64,000 nt of DNA, taken from NCBI GenBank assembly GCA_963675565.2, contig CAXXYD010000002.1:1-64000 (forward strand), given 5' to 3'. Source of the stretch: JARRKU01 sp963675565 (GTDB lineage Bacteria > Desulfobacterota > Desulfobacteria > Desulfobacterales > Desulfosarcinaceae). Made by a program: the position numbers and the translations under genes. This document shows positions 27,120-36,941 of the stretch, piece after piece (the first letter of the stretch is position 1; every line of letters starts with the position of its first letter). The notes under the pieces were generated by a model, which saw only the letters and a list, made by a program, of their open reading frames with translations, searched no databases and had not been told where the DNA came from.

Positions 27120-27680
27120 CTAAACAAACCCCTCAAAAGGCCAGAAATGGATCCGATCACCCAGTGAGCGTCTCAGGTAGCGAAACCAGGGAAGCCCTGA
27201 ATGGGTGGATTTGGCCACCGAACCCGGGACATCAAAATGAAATACCGATTTGGCCGATCCGGCACGAACTTCCGTCAACCGGCGCCAGCGGGTATTGCCC
27301 GAGCGTGCTTCACCATTACCGCAGGCTCCGTCACGGATGAAATCGACGTAGGTATGATCATCATCCGTAGGCCAATGCTGCCGGAAGTCATCAAGAAAAC
27401 CCTGCCAGTCCGGCACCAGGTGGTTGGTTTCGAAATAGCGCATTGGAAAGGAAAAGCCGTGGTCTATTCCAACCAGGGTTGGTGAATCTTTGGCAAGTTT
27501 TTCAACCAGCCACTCGGATATGCCACGGCGGGTCCAGTACTTGCGCGGACTGGGTGGCGGGGGCACTTCAACGGGTAAATCTTTCCGGTCGGCCTGGTAA
27601 ACACGCAAGCCTTTCAGACTGGACGTCGGTGTTTGGGCACCGGAATAGTCGATACCAATGTATTGGGAAAAATATTGTTC
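27120..27680 (-). pseudogene. DUF429-like gene truncated by the Tn3 end
   Basis: Codons from about 27665 read QYIGIDYSGAQTPTSSLKGL and continue through PPPPSPRKYWTRRGISEW, LVGIDHGFSFPMRY and TYVDFIRDGACGNGEAR to HFWPFEG. The frame stops within a few bases of the Tn3 transposon end. The conserved GIDYSGAQ and GIDHGFSF motifs suggest an actin/RNase H-like fold similar to DUF429 proteins. The 3' part is lost, and no clear ATG is seen at the 5' end. Confidence 0.55.
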
Positions 27681-27708
27681 CGTAACAATTGGGCATGATT
27701 TAACTGCG

Positions 27709-28019
27709 CTAACGTTTCCTGTTGCGCCAGCTCAAAGGTTTAGCCAGTATTTCCTGGACCTGGCAAGTAAGTTCCGCCGCGATGTTTTTTATCATGGTTG
27801 CGGTAACGCCCTCCTCGTGCTCCAGGTCCCAGTAATCAACATACTTTTTCGGTTCCTCAACGATTTGGTGCAGGAATTTGCGCACCCCCGGAGCCAATCA
27901 TCCTCGTTTTCATATCGATAGCACCGGGCGCCAAGCTCCGTTTCCAGGGTATCGGAAACAATTGCGGCTCAAGCGATGATCTCCCAGGCTTTTTCAGACA
28001 AATCATCAGTATCCATTGA
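27709..28019 (-). pseudogene. Decayed ~100-residue protein gene
   Basis: An ATG at 28019 opens a frame (MDTDDLSEKAWEIIA) that meets a TGA, continues open as ETELGARCYRYENEDDW, and then shifts frame to RKFLHQIVEEPKKYVDYWDL and MIKNIAAELTCQVQEILAKP. One stop and one frameshift therefore break an otherwise coherent helical protein. The family is not recognised. Confidence 0.5.
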
Positions 28020-28231
28020 TTTTCCCTTCCGACATCATGAGTAGAAATACTTGGTAAACGGTATAGCATCAAGATATTTTAGTCGATTGCGAAGCGGCCA
28101 TGATAGTGCAAGCGAGAAGTAATAGAAGGCAAATGAACCATACACAATCAAAAATAATATCTCAATGGTGGCTTAGGGGGTACTTATTTGTTTCCTTGAG
28201 GGGGAAATACGGGGGGAAATCAAAAAACGGA

Positions 28232-28272
28232 CAAAAATAATCAGGGGCTACAATTGCTTGTAAACCCCTGAT
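28232..28272 (-). terminator. Intrinsic terminator downstream of the tRNA-Glu remnant
   Basis: In the minus-strand sense, ATCAGGGG and CCCCTGAT (28240-28272) form a perfect 8-bp stem followed by a T-rich run (28232-28239). It lies just downstream of the tRNA 3' end. Confidence 0.65.
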
Positions 28273-28280
28273 ATTAATGG

Positions 28281-28340
28281 TGGCGTCCCCAAGGGGATTC
28301 GAACCCCTGTCGCCGGCGTGAAAGGCCGGCGGTCTTAACA
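28281..28340 (-). tRNA. tRNA-Glu (TTC), 3' part only, cut by IS66
   Basis: The minus strand reads the anticodon arm GCCGGCC-TTTCA-CGCCGGC with anticodon TTC, a T arm AGGGG-TTCGAAT-CCCCT, the 3' acceptor strand and an encoded CCA. The acceptor 5' strand and most of the D arm are missing: six bases beyond the D-arm remnant, the IS66 end begins. The gene cannot produce a functional tRNA. Confidence 0.8.
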
Positions 28341-28429
28341 GTACCGTAACCGTCAATTTAACCCGATCTTCACAGGCCGTTGAGGCTATGGCATGATGCA
28401 TCCAAAATTTTCACTCTAGGAGCATGCCC

Positions 28430-28771
28430 ATGTCATACCAGACACCACCAAGAGATCAAGCGCCTGGCAAAAAGCACCGATTCTAGAAAGCCCACATCAG
28501 CCGTTGGCAGGCCAGCGGGCTGAGCCAGATAGAATATTGCCGGGCAAATGCACTCAAGCCACATCAGTTCACCTGTTGGAAGAAAAAGGTTACACGCCCA
28601 GCCGAAGCCCCGGTATCGTTCGTGCCGCTGCAGTTGGCCGGCAACTTGCCGGTGCCGGTTGAAAAGTCCGGATTTAACCTGATCACCCCCAACGGTTATC
28701 GGATTGAAGTGGGTTCCGGTTTTGATGCATCAGCGCTCAGACAGCTTATCGGGGTGGTCAAAACCGTATGA
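28430..28771 (+). pseudogene. tnpA: IS66 tnpA with in-frame TAG
   Basis: The frame opens at ATG after AGGAG and encodes 113 codons ending with a TGA that overlaps the tnpB ATG. Codon 19 is TAG (28484-28486). The rest reads normally: HISRWQASGLSQIEYC, NLITPNGYRIEVGSGF, LRQLIGVVKTV. Confidence 0.75.
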
Positions 28772-29115
28772 TCCGCTTAGCGTTTACCGACAAGGTGTAC
28801 CTGGCCGTGGGCAGCACCGATATGCGCAAGGCCATCAACGGGCTGTCGATGATGGTCGAGCAGGCCATGGATTTAAACCCATTTTCAGGCGATCTGTTTG
28901 TGTTCTGCAACCGCAGGCGCACCATCATCAAAATTTTGTACTGGGATCACAACGGGTTTTGCCTGTGGCACAAACGGCTGGAGGAGCACCGGTTCACATG
29001 GCCGCAAACAGGTGATGAGACCGTGCAGATCGGCGCAGAACAGTTGGCCTGGCTGCTGGCCGGGCTGGATTTTACCAGCGCCCATCAACAGTTGCATTAT
29101 ACTGCTGTAGCCTGA
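28768..29115 (+). CDS. tnpB: IS66 TnpB accessory protein
   Basis: This intact 115-residue protein has the TnpB hallmarks VYLAVGSTDMRKAINGL, FVFCNRRRTIIKILYWD and GFCLWHKRLE. Its ATG overlaps the tnpA stop codon. It is required with TnpA and TnpC for IS66 transposition in studied elements; its biochemical role is poorly defined. Confidence 0.9.
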   Translation: MIRLAFTDKVYLAVGSTDMRKAINGLSMMVEQAMDLNPFSGDLFVFCNRRRTIIKILYWDHNGFCLWHKRLEEHRFTWPQTGDETVQIGAEQLAWLLAGLDFTSAHQQLHYTAVA

Positions 29116-29183
29116 AGTTTTTTACTTCTTTTAAGAAGGAAAAGCATATACAAATACAGGCGGTGGTGGTATATGTGGCGGCC

Positions 29184-30784
29184 ATGAACGTTGACTTGTC
29201 AAAGCTGCCCGACAATGTCAGTTTGGGCAAAGAAGAACTTGTTGCTTTGCTCGGACAGATCGAATCTTCTTACCAGGAAAAGATCCATTACCTGGAAGAA
29301 CAAGTCCGGTTACTCAAAAACCAGCTGTTTGGGGTAAAAAGCGAAAAACGCTATCCTGGCCCCGGTGATCTGCAGCTTCCCATTTTTGACGCCGACTTGG
29401 CCGACGATAGGACAGCCGGCGAACCGGCTGCGGCACAAACCATTGAAGTACCCGCGTACCAACGCAAAAAACCCGGGCGCAAACCGCTGCCCGATGATCT
29501 GCCGCGAATCGAGATCATTCACGATCTTGCTGAAAAGGAAAAGACCTGCTGCTGCGGGGCCCGGCTGAGCCGGATCGGCTCTGACATCTGCGAAAAACTC
29601 GATTACATCCCGGCCAAGGTGCAGGTGCAGCGTCACATCCGCTACAAGTACGCCTGCAAGGTGTGCGAAGGCGTTGAAGATGACGGGCCCGCGGTAAAAA
29701 TCGTACCGGCGCCAGCCCAGCTGATCGAAAAATCCATTGCCACTGCCGGGCTACTATCCCACATTATCGTATCCAAATTTGCAGATGCCCTGCCGCTGAA
29801 CCGCCAGCAAAAAATCTTCAGCCGGTTGGGTGTCGAGTTGCCAGGGCCACCATGGCCAACTGGGCGGTCAAAGCAGCGGTTCGCTGCGCCCCTGTCATCG
29901 ACCTGCTGGAAAACGAAATCCGCTGCGGTCCGGCGATCAACATCGATGAGTCTGCGCTGCAGGTACTCAATGAGCCGGGCCGGAAAAACACCACCAAATC
30001 CTACATGTGGGTGTTTTGCGCAGGCGCACCGGAGCGCCCGGTGGTATTGTACCGATATCAACCGACCCGCAGCGGCAAGGTGGCCCTGGCATTCTTAAAA
30101 GACTATCGCGGCTACATCCAGTCGGATGATTACAGCGGCTACGATCATCTGGGGCAAAACCCGGATATCGTTCAGCTGGGCTGCTGGGCCCATGTGCGAC
30201 GAAAATTTATCGATGTGGCCAAAACCCGCAAAAAGCTCCGGGGTAAAAAAGCCGGCGTGAAAACCCTTGCCGACGAGGCCCTGGATTACATTGGCCGATT
30301 GTACCACATTGAAAAAAAGACCCGGCAAGATGATCTGACACCAGATCAGATCTATCAGTTGCGCCAGCAACATGCCAAACCGCTGCTGGATGAATTTGAA
30401 AAATGGTTAGAAGCCAAGCAAGCGCTGACCCCACCAGCGGGCCTGCTTGGATCCGCGATCAACTATGCGCTGAAAAATTGGTCCAAGCAGATCGTGTATA
30501 TCGACGATGGACGCCTTAAGCCCGACAACAACGTTGCCGAAAATGCCATCCGCCCGTTTGTGGTGGGACGCAAAAACTGGCTGTTCGCCGGCAGCCCCGA
30601 CGGGGCCGAGGCCAGCGCCACCTTTTTTACCCTGATCGAAACCGCCAAGGCCAACGGTCTGGAGCCGTACGGGTATCTGCGATACTTGTTCACCCGGCTG
30701 CCGCTGACTGCCGATGAACAAGGCTACCGAAAATTACTTCCTCAGAATATCGATCCAGGAAAAATCTCCCGGCCTTACGAATAG
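29184..30784 (+). pseudogene. tnpC: IS66 transposase TnpC with one frameshift
   Basis: The first half has the leucine-rich N-terminus, the zinc-binding segment (CCCGARL, YACKVCEG) and LLSHIIVSKFADALPLNRQQ. Near 29845 the frame moves by -1, consistent with loss of one base in VELSRATMANW. The second half continues with the DDE core: INIDESAL, YIQSDDYSGYD, CWAHVRRKF and NNVAENAIRPFVVGRKNW. The enzyme is broken unless translational frameshifting occurs. Confidence 0.85.
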
Positions 30785-30806
30785 GTGGGGTTTAATTGAC
30801 GGTTAC

Positions 30807-31168
30807 AAACCTACGGCTTCATCCGCCACTGCCAAATCGAGACTGGCGGCATCGTAGTCCTCCAGAAAAGTCGCATCCCGTCGCTTCCAGACCATTTCAA
30901 TAGCCGAGGCACCACACCGGTATCGATCAGGGGCGCGTGGCCCCGTCGTCCGTCGAAGGCCAGGTACACCACGGTTTGCTGGTCCGGGTAAAAAGCTTCC
31001 GACAGCCGGAAGGCCATGGTCTGAAGCCGTACCAGCGGTGTATCCACCGGGTGCAGGAAAAAGGTGAGGCAGTCCGGCGGCCAGCACCACCACCGATAAG
31101 CCAAGCCGATCTTCTATTTTAAGTTCTCCGGTAAACATCAGCGACCCATCGATTCGGTGTAGCAGCAT
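30807..31168 (-). pseudogene. MocA/MobA-like nucleotidyltransferase, 3' end cut by IS66
   Basis: Minus-strand pieces read LKIEDRLGLSVVVLAAGL (nucleotide-binding start), LVRLQTMAFRLSEAFYPDQQ, FDGRRGHAPLIDTGVVP and, after a frame change, TFLEDYDAASLDLAVADEA. These match molybdopterin cytidylyl- or guanylyltransferases, which finish molybdenum cofactors. The middle is missing, the frame shifts, and the 3' end stops at the IS66 border. It lies downstream of xdhC, its usual neighbour. Confidence 0.6.
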
Positions 31169-31279
31169 TATGAAAGTATAATAAATTCAGCTTAGTGTTA
31201 AGCAAGAACATTCTATCGGATTATAATTCAGATCCGACCCACCACTTTACACTTTTTCGAAACAACTGTTGACGTAATG

Positions 31280-32383
31280 TTACTCTACAACACGTACTTC
31301 GCGAAGCGCCGCATTTTTTTCCGTCCCCCCCAATTCATACCCCGCCCTTACAGCGATCATTTCGCCAACGATGCTAACGGCGATCTCCTCCGGTGTTTCT
31401 GCGCCGATGTTCAGACCAATGGGCGAGTGCACCCGATCGATATCCGACTGGGAGAAGCCTTCGTCCAACAGAATCCGGAAGATGGCGTTGCGTTTCTTCC
31501 GGCTGCCGATCATGCCGATGTAACCGGCACCGGCCCTGAGGGCTTGGGCCAGCACGGTCTTGTCGTGAAGATGTCCTCGGGTGATGATGATCACGAAGTC
31601 GTCCGGTCCCAGGTCGCCTTGGGGCATGCAGTGCGCGAAGCCGTCAAGGACGCGGACCTTATCTGCCTCGGGGAATCGCTGGGCATTGGCATAGACTTCC
31701 CTGTCGTCGGCCACGTTCACCCGAAAGCCGACCAAGGAGGCCATCTGGGCCGTCGGTCGGGAGACATGACCAGCGCCGAAAATATAGGCCGTACAGATGC
31801 GTGTAGCCGGTTCCACCACCACGAATCCACCATCGGTGGAGACGGTTTGCATATCTGGTGACGCGGCGGCCTCTGCCACCTGTTTCAGCTGCCTGGCCAC
31901 CAATGTGAACGAACCGACTTCGATCTCCCCTCGAGCGTTGGCCAGGGCATGATCCACCCGGACGATTTTCCCGTCCTCGGCCGAGGTCATAACCCGGGTG
32001 AGGAGACACCCTTTTCCGCCGGCTACCAACATCTTCGACCACGCCCCGAACACCGCCCGGTTCTCCTGTGTGACTGCGACATAGTCGAGCAGCACCTCGG
32101 CCGCACCGCCGCAGATCATATCCATGGTCGAAACCACCTGGACGTTAAGATCAAAAGGAATGAGGGCCGAAGCACGGCATCCGATCAACTCAACGGCCCG
32201 CGACATGGTCCTGGCCTCAAGCAGGCCACCGCCGATGGTGCCGATGCCGTCACCGTCCGGTGAGATGATCATCTTGCTGCCCGATGCACGCGGCGTGGAT
32301 CCGGCGTGTCTGACGATCGTGGCCATAACAAAAGGTGTGTCCTTTTCAAGATAATCACAGGCCGAATCAAAAATGGTGTTCAT
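31280..32383 (-). CDS. xdhC: XdhC/CoxI-family molybdenum-enzyme maturation factor
   Basis: This encodes 367 residues starting at MNTIFDSACDYLEK, with AAAGGA 9 nt upstream. The N-terminal XdhC_CoxI domain contains VRHAGSTPRASGSKM and IGTIGGGLLEA. The C-terminal Rossmann-like XdhC domain contains AYIFGAGHVSRPTAQ and VIITRGHLHDKTVL. XdhC proteins bind molybdenum cofactor and promote its sulfuration before insertion into xanthine-oxidase-family enzymes. The aldehyde oxidoreductase at 54.9-57.5 kb is a likely client. The neighbouring MocA-like gene has decayed. Confidence 0.88.
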   Translation of the reverse strand: MNTIFDSACDYLEKDTPFVMATIVRHAGSTPRASGSKMIISPDGDGIGTIGGGLLEARTMSRAVELIGCRASALIPFDLNVQVVSTMDMICGGAAEVLLDYVAVTQENRAVFGAWSKMLVAGGKGCLLTRVMTSAEDGKIVRVDHALANARGEIEVGSFTLVARQLKQVAEAAASPDMQTVSTDGGFVVVEPATRICTAYIFGAGHVSRPTAQMASLVGFRVNVADDREVYANAQRFPEADKVRVLDGFAHCMPQGDLGPDDFVIIITRGHLHDKTVLAQALRAGAGYIGMIGSRKKRNAIFRILLDEGFSQSDIDRVHSPIGLNIGAETPEEIAVSIVGEMIAVRAGYELGGTEKNAALREVRVVE

Positions 32384-32889
32384 GGGTTCGTGTCCTTTCT
32401 CGTTAATCATGGATTCGCCGTTTGATACTGTCGGCGGAAACCATCCAAGGGGCATTTGCCTGCCGGATATGGAGGGAGATATCTCCAAACGTGACGGCCC
32501 CATGGATGGCCGGCACTCTTAGAGGGCATCTCTAATCGCTGCACTTACATCGTAAAAAGGCGCTGCCCAGCGGTAGTGGATTTTAACTGACAGCACCCAG
32601 CTGAATCATCTCAATCTGATAATCATCCATTCAAAATCCTCGCTTTCATGACTTGTCCGCAATGGCTATGCAAGGCCCGGTATGCCGGGCGTGTTGACAG
32701 AAATCATTACCACACGTCTCCCCAACCAAGTTGTTAACGATACCACGGCCCACACCATCTTCAGTGCCAATTTTTTAAGCGCGCTGGAGTAGTTCTCCCA
32801 CAAACTGACGCTATATCAGGCGCCCTTGATGCGTCGGGCCAAGTTCTGACAGTCCACGGCACCACCAATGCAGTAGTATCGATCATTAA

Positions 32890-33465
32890 GCCGCATACCA
32901 ACATATCCTTCAAGTATTGGCGCGACACCCATTTTGGCCACAAAATCTGTATCGCCGGCGGAGCATCGAACCTGATTCTGAACTGCCTTGTCGTGGAAGA
33001 CAATCAGGCCGATACCGAATTGGCCATACCAATGCTCGAGCGGCAAAAGCACATTTACGGTCGCTATCCATTCAAGGTCAGCTTCGATGGCGGTTTTGCT
33101 TCCAGAGATAATTTGAAGTAGCCCAAATTGGTGCCCATCAAGGATGTGCGATTTGCAAAAAGACGCGATATCAAAAAAACCAACATATGTCACAGCCAGT
33201 ATGCGGACCGCAACCTGTGCCGGTTCCGGGCAGGTATCGGTCCGCCATCTCCTGATTAAAGCTCTGTCTGGGCCAGGCCGGCAACTGGATAGTGACGGTG
33301 TAGCCACCGTTTTATGATGGCGGCAGCACCCATGTGCCCTGTTGTTGCCGGTTCTACATAATTTGATAGGAACAGGTGTCGCTTAGTAATAATTTACTCC
33401 GCCTTGAAGCATAAGCAGTATATTTTTCTTCTCGCCGGAGTCGTAAATCCACTATTTATAGCTGG
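32890..33465 (+). mobile_element. Decayed second copy of the IS at 23-1682
   Basis: The segment 32890-33300 translates to pieces parallel to the first IS transposase (PHTNISFKYWRDTHFGHKI, LAIPMLERQKHIYGRYPF, SFDGGFASRDNL, SQYADRNLCRFRAGI), with stops and a frameshift. The 80 bases before 33465 match the right end of the first copy (CTCCGCCTTGAAGC versus CTTCGCCTTGAAGT, and CCACTATTTATAG versus CCGCTATTTATGG). The 5' half of the transposase and the left end are gone. Confidence 0.75.
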
Positions 33466-33475
33466 GAACAAACTA

Positions 33476-34201
33476 TTATTCTAGAACATAGGTTTCCTTT
33501 TCATTCTCTTGTTTCGATAGGCAGGAAATAACATAACCCCGTGCTGAACGAATATGATTTCTTATGGTTTCTATGCTGCCCAAAACGTTCCTATCTTTCA
33601 TTTGCTTGAAGAGAGCACGGTGTTCGACAGGCGATGTAAGCATTCTTTTGGTATCGTAATTATCAAGTTTGGCACGCAAATAAACATGCTCAAAATTGGC
33701 TCGGAGGTGCCATTTTAATAAGCGGTTACCTGTTATTTCAGCGATTTGCAAATGAAATGCGGCATCTATAAACATTTTTTTGCGGTCGTAATAGCTCGGA
33801 TTATAGCTCTCGTGCTCAATAAGCTTTTCTTCAAGTCCTTTAAAATCGTCATTATCTGCCTTGGCTATGGCCATTTCGACAGCATAAGCCTCGATGGCTT
33901 CCCGAAGGCCGAATGCATCCCAGACTTCTTTCAAATCCATGGGCTTTACGTAAAAGCCGCGAAACGATTCGGAAACCACAAGACCTTGTTGCTCCAATCG
34001 GTTCAGCGCATTGATAATCGGCGTACGCGACATATTGAGCATTTTTGCCAAGTCGTCGTAGACGAGACGCTGCCCTGGAACCAGTTGTTGATTGTAGATC
34101 AATTGTTTAATTCTGCGGAAAGCGTCTTCAATCATTGAAGTAGAATCTTTGCGAGAATTTCTTCGTGACGAGGTAAGTTTTTTAATTTTTGTCTGAACCA
34201 T
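33476..34201 (-). CDS. GntR-family (FadR/FCD-type) regulator
   Basis: This 241-residue protein has an N-terminal winged helix (residues 25-90: FRRIKQLIYNQQLVPGQRL, YDDLAKMLNMSRTPIINAL, EQQGLVV) and an FCD ligand domain at 95-220 (LREAIEAYAVEMA, FHLQIAEITGN, EHRALFKQM). FCD-type regulators usually sense carboxylates or acyl-CoA intermediates and repress catabolic genes. A 12-bp palindrome about 105-115 nt upstream of the start recurs at the two divergent catabolic promoters, so this protein is the likely regulator of the 34-52 kb cluster. Confidence 0.87.
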   Translation of the reverse strand: MVQTKIKKLTSSRRNSRKDSTSMIEDAFRRIKQLIYNQQLVPGQRLVYDDLAKMLNMSRTPIINALNRLEQQGLVVSESFRGFYVKPMDLKEVWDAFGLREAIEAYAVEMAIAKADNDDFKGLEEKLIEHESYNPSYYDRKKMFIDAAFHLQIAEITGNRLLKWHLRANFEHVYLRAKLDNYDTKRMLTSPVEHRALFKQMKDRNVLGSIETIRNHIRSARGYVISCLSKQENEKETYVLE

Positions 34202-34305
34202 TAGCCGATACTTCTTTCAAAGTTGCGCCGACGAGATCTATGGTTAACTTTTTCGGCAGGGTAATGGAATGCTGGAACGTGGCACTCACCATTTCTGTAT
34301 TAAAA

Positions 34306-34317
34306 ATTTAATTAAAT
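34306..34317. promoter_or_regulatory. ATTTAATTAAAT operator, upstream of gntR
   Basis: This perfect 12-bp palindrome upstream of the GntR gene is identical to those at 40886 and 41848. Autoregulation is inferred. Confidence 0.55.
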
Positions 34318-34461
34318 GATAGGACGTTGTCAAGACTTCCGGGTAAAAACATGGACATGGTCGTTATTTCCAGTAGTACCCTCAATACATCCATAGTGCT
34401 ATTCAATCAGGAAGAGACAATGGAGAGTGTGATGAGCTTCAACCGTTATGAACGAAAAATA

Positions 34462-35424
34462 TCATGATCGATGCGTTGATAGCGCTCTCTTTATAATCTT
34501 GTCAAACATTTCATCCGCAATCGAATAGGGGTCGGCGCGGCCGGCGAAAAGTTTTTTCATCAGAACGGCACTTTCCGTCTCAATAGCCCACTGCCAGTCG
34601 GCAAGCTCGGCAAGCCTTTCCCTCACCAGGCATGCGACATCTTCCATGGCCAGCCGTTGACACCTGGCTTGACAGTGCTTGCCGTTTCCAATTTTCTTTT
34701 CGATCTGGTCTATAAGTTCGCTAATGCCGCCGCCTTGTTCTGCAATGGTCTTAACGATCGGCGAATGGTCATCACTGTCGGTCTCTGCCTGTGTCAGGAT
34801 CCCAAGGAGGTTTGCGAACATTTTTTCCGCTTCAGGCAAGTCCATCTTATTGGCCACATAAATATCGGCCATTTCGATGATTCCGGCCTTGAGGTATTGG
34901 ATGGCATCACCCTGCCCAGGAGCGCAAACCAACAAAACGAGTTGAGTCGCCCGAACAATATCGATCTCGCCTTGGCCTACCCCCACGGTTTCGACAAGTA
35001 TATAATCCTTTCCAAAAGCATCCAGGATTTTGATCGCATCCCTGACGGCCGGCTGGATCAATCCGACCGCGCCCCTGGAGCCGATTGAACGGATAAAAAC
35101 CTCCTCCATGCCGGAAACGGCGTTCATGCGAATACGGTCACCCAAAAAGGCACCGCCGGTCATATGGCTTGAGGGATCTATGGCGATGATCCCGACAGTT
35201 TTGCCCCGAACAGCTAATCTGCATGCCAATTGACCGGCCAGCGTGCTTTTGCCGGAACCGGGGTAACCGGTGATCCCTATCGTTGGAACTTTGCGCAAGC
35301 GTGGATAAAGCCGTTTCATGACCTCGCGCCAGCCTGGCCTGCGATCCTCCACCAATGTTATCAGGCGCGACAACGCCGGAATGGAACCGGACGTCATCTG
35401 GTCAACCAGTGTTTCCCAATCCAT
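34462..35424 (-). CDS. meaB: MeaB-type GTPase chaperone of methylmalonyl-CoA mutase
   Basis: This encodes 320 residues starting at MDWETLVDQM, after a GAGGAAAGGA site. The P-loop is GYPGSGKST and further G3E-family motifs are AIDPSSHMTGGAFLGDRIRM, DYILVETVGVGQGE and VANKMDLPEAE. MeaB/ArgK proteins guard and reload the adenosylcobalamin of methylmalonyl-CoA mutase. The gene is on the same strand as the mutase genes and downstream of them, separated by other genes and a decayed transporter. Confidence 0.92.
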   Translation of the reverse strand: MDWETLVDQMTSGSIPALSRLITLVEDRRPGWREVMKRLYPRLRKVPTIGITGYPGSGKSTLAGQLACRLAVRGKTVGIIAIDPSSHMTGGAFLGDRIRMNAVSGMEEVFIRSIGSRGAVGLIQPAVRDAIKILDAFGKDYILVETVGVGQGEIDIVRATQLVLLVCAPGQGDAIQYLKAGIIEMADIYVANKMDLPEAEKMFANLLGILTQAETDSDDHSPIVKTIAEQGGGISELIDQIEKKIGNGKHCQARCQRLAMEDVACLVRERLAELADWQWAIETESAVLMKKLFAGRADPYSIADEMFDKIIKRALSTHRS

Positions 35425-35499
35425 TGTCCTTTCCTCACCGTTAACGATCCCTGATGCCATATCAATATTCTCGTATCATTGCGGCACCGATCAGCCAAG

Positions 35500-36290
35500 G
35501 GCTTTCCTGTTTTTGGCCGGATGCCATTCGGCCTTGTATTTTTTTGAGGTGCCACCATCACCAATGGTGCCGTTGACCCCACCCGTTGCCGAAAAAAATC
35601 GTAAACCAGTAAACAACAAATATTGCCCTTAACCAGACGTACAGTACCAGACCGATGATGCCCATACATGCACTTGAACAACCAGGAGTGTATGTCACTT
35701 CGCGGCCCATTCGGTCGGATAGCCATCCCCACAGGATGCGAAAGACAGAAGAGCATGGCGCCCAGCAAGCCAAATAAAACAGCAACGGCCATGCCCGCCG
35801 TCCCTTTGTCATCCAAAAATTTTACGCTATGGACAAGAATAATGTGACCCCAACCGAGGTGAAAAACGAAAGCAAAGCGAAATGCCAAAATATCTTGCAG
35901 GTTATAATGTTGAAAAGCGATCGGTCTTTGAACAAAGCTATCCATAGGCTGCAATATCGTATTGTACCAGAGGGACAAACACCAGTATTCCCCCTGTGTC
36001 AAATACGGCAAAGCCGTATAGCAAAATCAATGACGGCAAAACCACGGAATAGCCGACAACGCCGACGGCGATCGCAGAGCTGCCGACAACGATTCCATAA
36101 TATAGGTAGAATCCGAAAAGGGTGGCCATGGTTGCGCAAAGAGCAAGCCCAGCCGATGCAATCAAAACGCAGGGGAAAGAATTCCACGGGGGCCGCACCA
36201 CCTATCGATCAGCGCACCAATCAACGGGGATGACACCATTGCCGCTACCAGGGCCATAGCATGGGCGCAACGAAACGCGCCCTCCCTACA
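35500..36290 (-). pseudogene. MFS transporter, frameshifted remnant
   Basis: Pieces in different frames make up a major-facilitator carrier: AMALVAAMVSSPLIGALIDRW (cytoplasmic-loop motif), ASAGLALCATMATLFGFYLYYGI, VGVVGYSVVLPSLI and SSVFRILWGWLSDRMGREV. At least three frame changes and stops are present. It was probably the substrate importer of the mutase-side operon. Confidence 0.65.
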
Positions 36291-36413
36291 TGGAAATACC
36301 AAGGAAAAGGTGGGTCGTCCATAGAAGGTTTTTAAAGCAGCACGCTGTCTGTTGTTCGGTTCCTCGCCAAACTGTCAGGTTGAAAAGCTGACTGCCGCTG
36401 AGTTAGATCCGCT

Positions 36414-36941
36414 TCAGCAGGTCACCGTCGTCCACTGGTCATTCTCGTCGATCAAGTGGCACTCATCGGACCAGTCGCAAACGTTTCCGACCTTGTCTGC
36501 GGTCTCGAAGATAGCAGCTTTAACCGTGCATTCTCCCTTGTCGTCTTCAACATCAAGATCGGCCACATATGTGGTGGCGAAGTTCAGTTTCTCGATCAAT
36601 TGATCCAAAATCATATTGACAATGGGGCAATTATAGGGCTTTATCCCGCCTTTTTTTAGTTTTTCCTCCTTTGGAATGTGGATACACCCTTGGATTTTGA
36701 GATAAAGCAAAATCTCTCTCCCGCCAATGGAATAGGAGGCGTTCTTGATCAGCCCCGCATCCGACATAGTCCGGATGCAGCTTTCGATAATCTGGCCGGG
36801 CGTTTCGCCAGTGATTGGCTGAGACTGGATGAAATCAATGCCGATATATTCTGTTTTCCAGGCCGCACAATCCGAAAGTTCATGATAAAAAAGTTCTTCT
36901 GTACGGGCCAGCAGATCATTAAAATAAGCTGTTTTATCCAT
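36414..36941 (-). CDS. Conserved-looking protein of unknown function
   Basis: The function is not recognised. The 175 residues include eight cysteines, notably in IQGCIHIPKEE, KPYNCPIVNMILDQLIEKL and NVCDWSDEC. A signal peptide and membrane segments are absent, so the product is cytoplasmic. The pattern recalls small helical ligand- or hydrocarbon-binding domains, but that is a guess. The ATG overlaps the nitroreductase stop by 8 nt, so the two are translationally coupled and probably act together. Confidence 0.65.
   Translation of the reverse strand: MDKTAYFNDLLARTEELFYHELSDCAAWKTEYIGIDFIQSQPITGETPGQIIESCIRTMSDAGLIKNASYSIGGREILLYLKIQGCIHIPKEEKLKKGGIKPYNCPIVNMILDQLIEKLNFATTYVADLDVEDDKGECTVKAAIFETADKVGNVCDWSDECHLIDENDQWTTVTC

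Larger units (their letters stand above)
28346..30806 (+). mobile_element. IS66-family insertion sequence
   Basis: The 2,461-bp element has ends GTAACCGTCAATTTAACCC (left) and, inverted, GTAACCGTCAATTAAACCCC (right), and carries three genes in tnpA-tnpB-tnpC order. The usual 8-bp target duplication is absent: the left flank is ACAGTACC and the right flank is AAACCTAC. A deletion or recombination after insertion has therefore joined unlike flanks, half a tRNA on one side and half a MocA-like gene on the other. Confidence 0.9.

Noticed and set aside
28160..28401. Protein-coding frame over the tRNA region on the minus strand
   Set aside because: It covers the tRNA-Glu arms, the terminator and the IS66 end; the RNA features explain the sequence.
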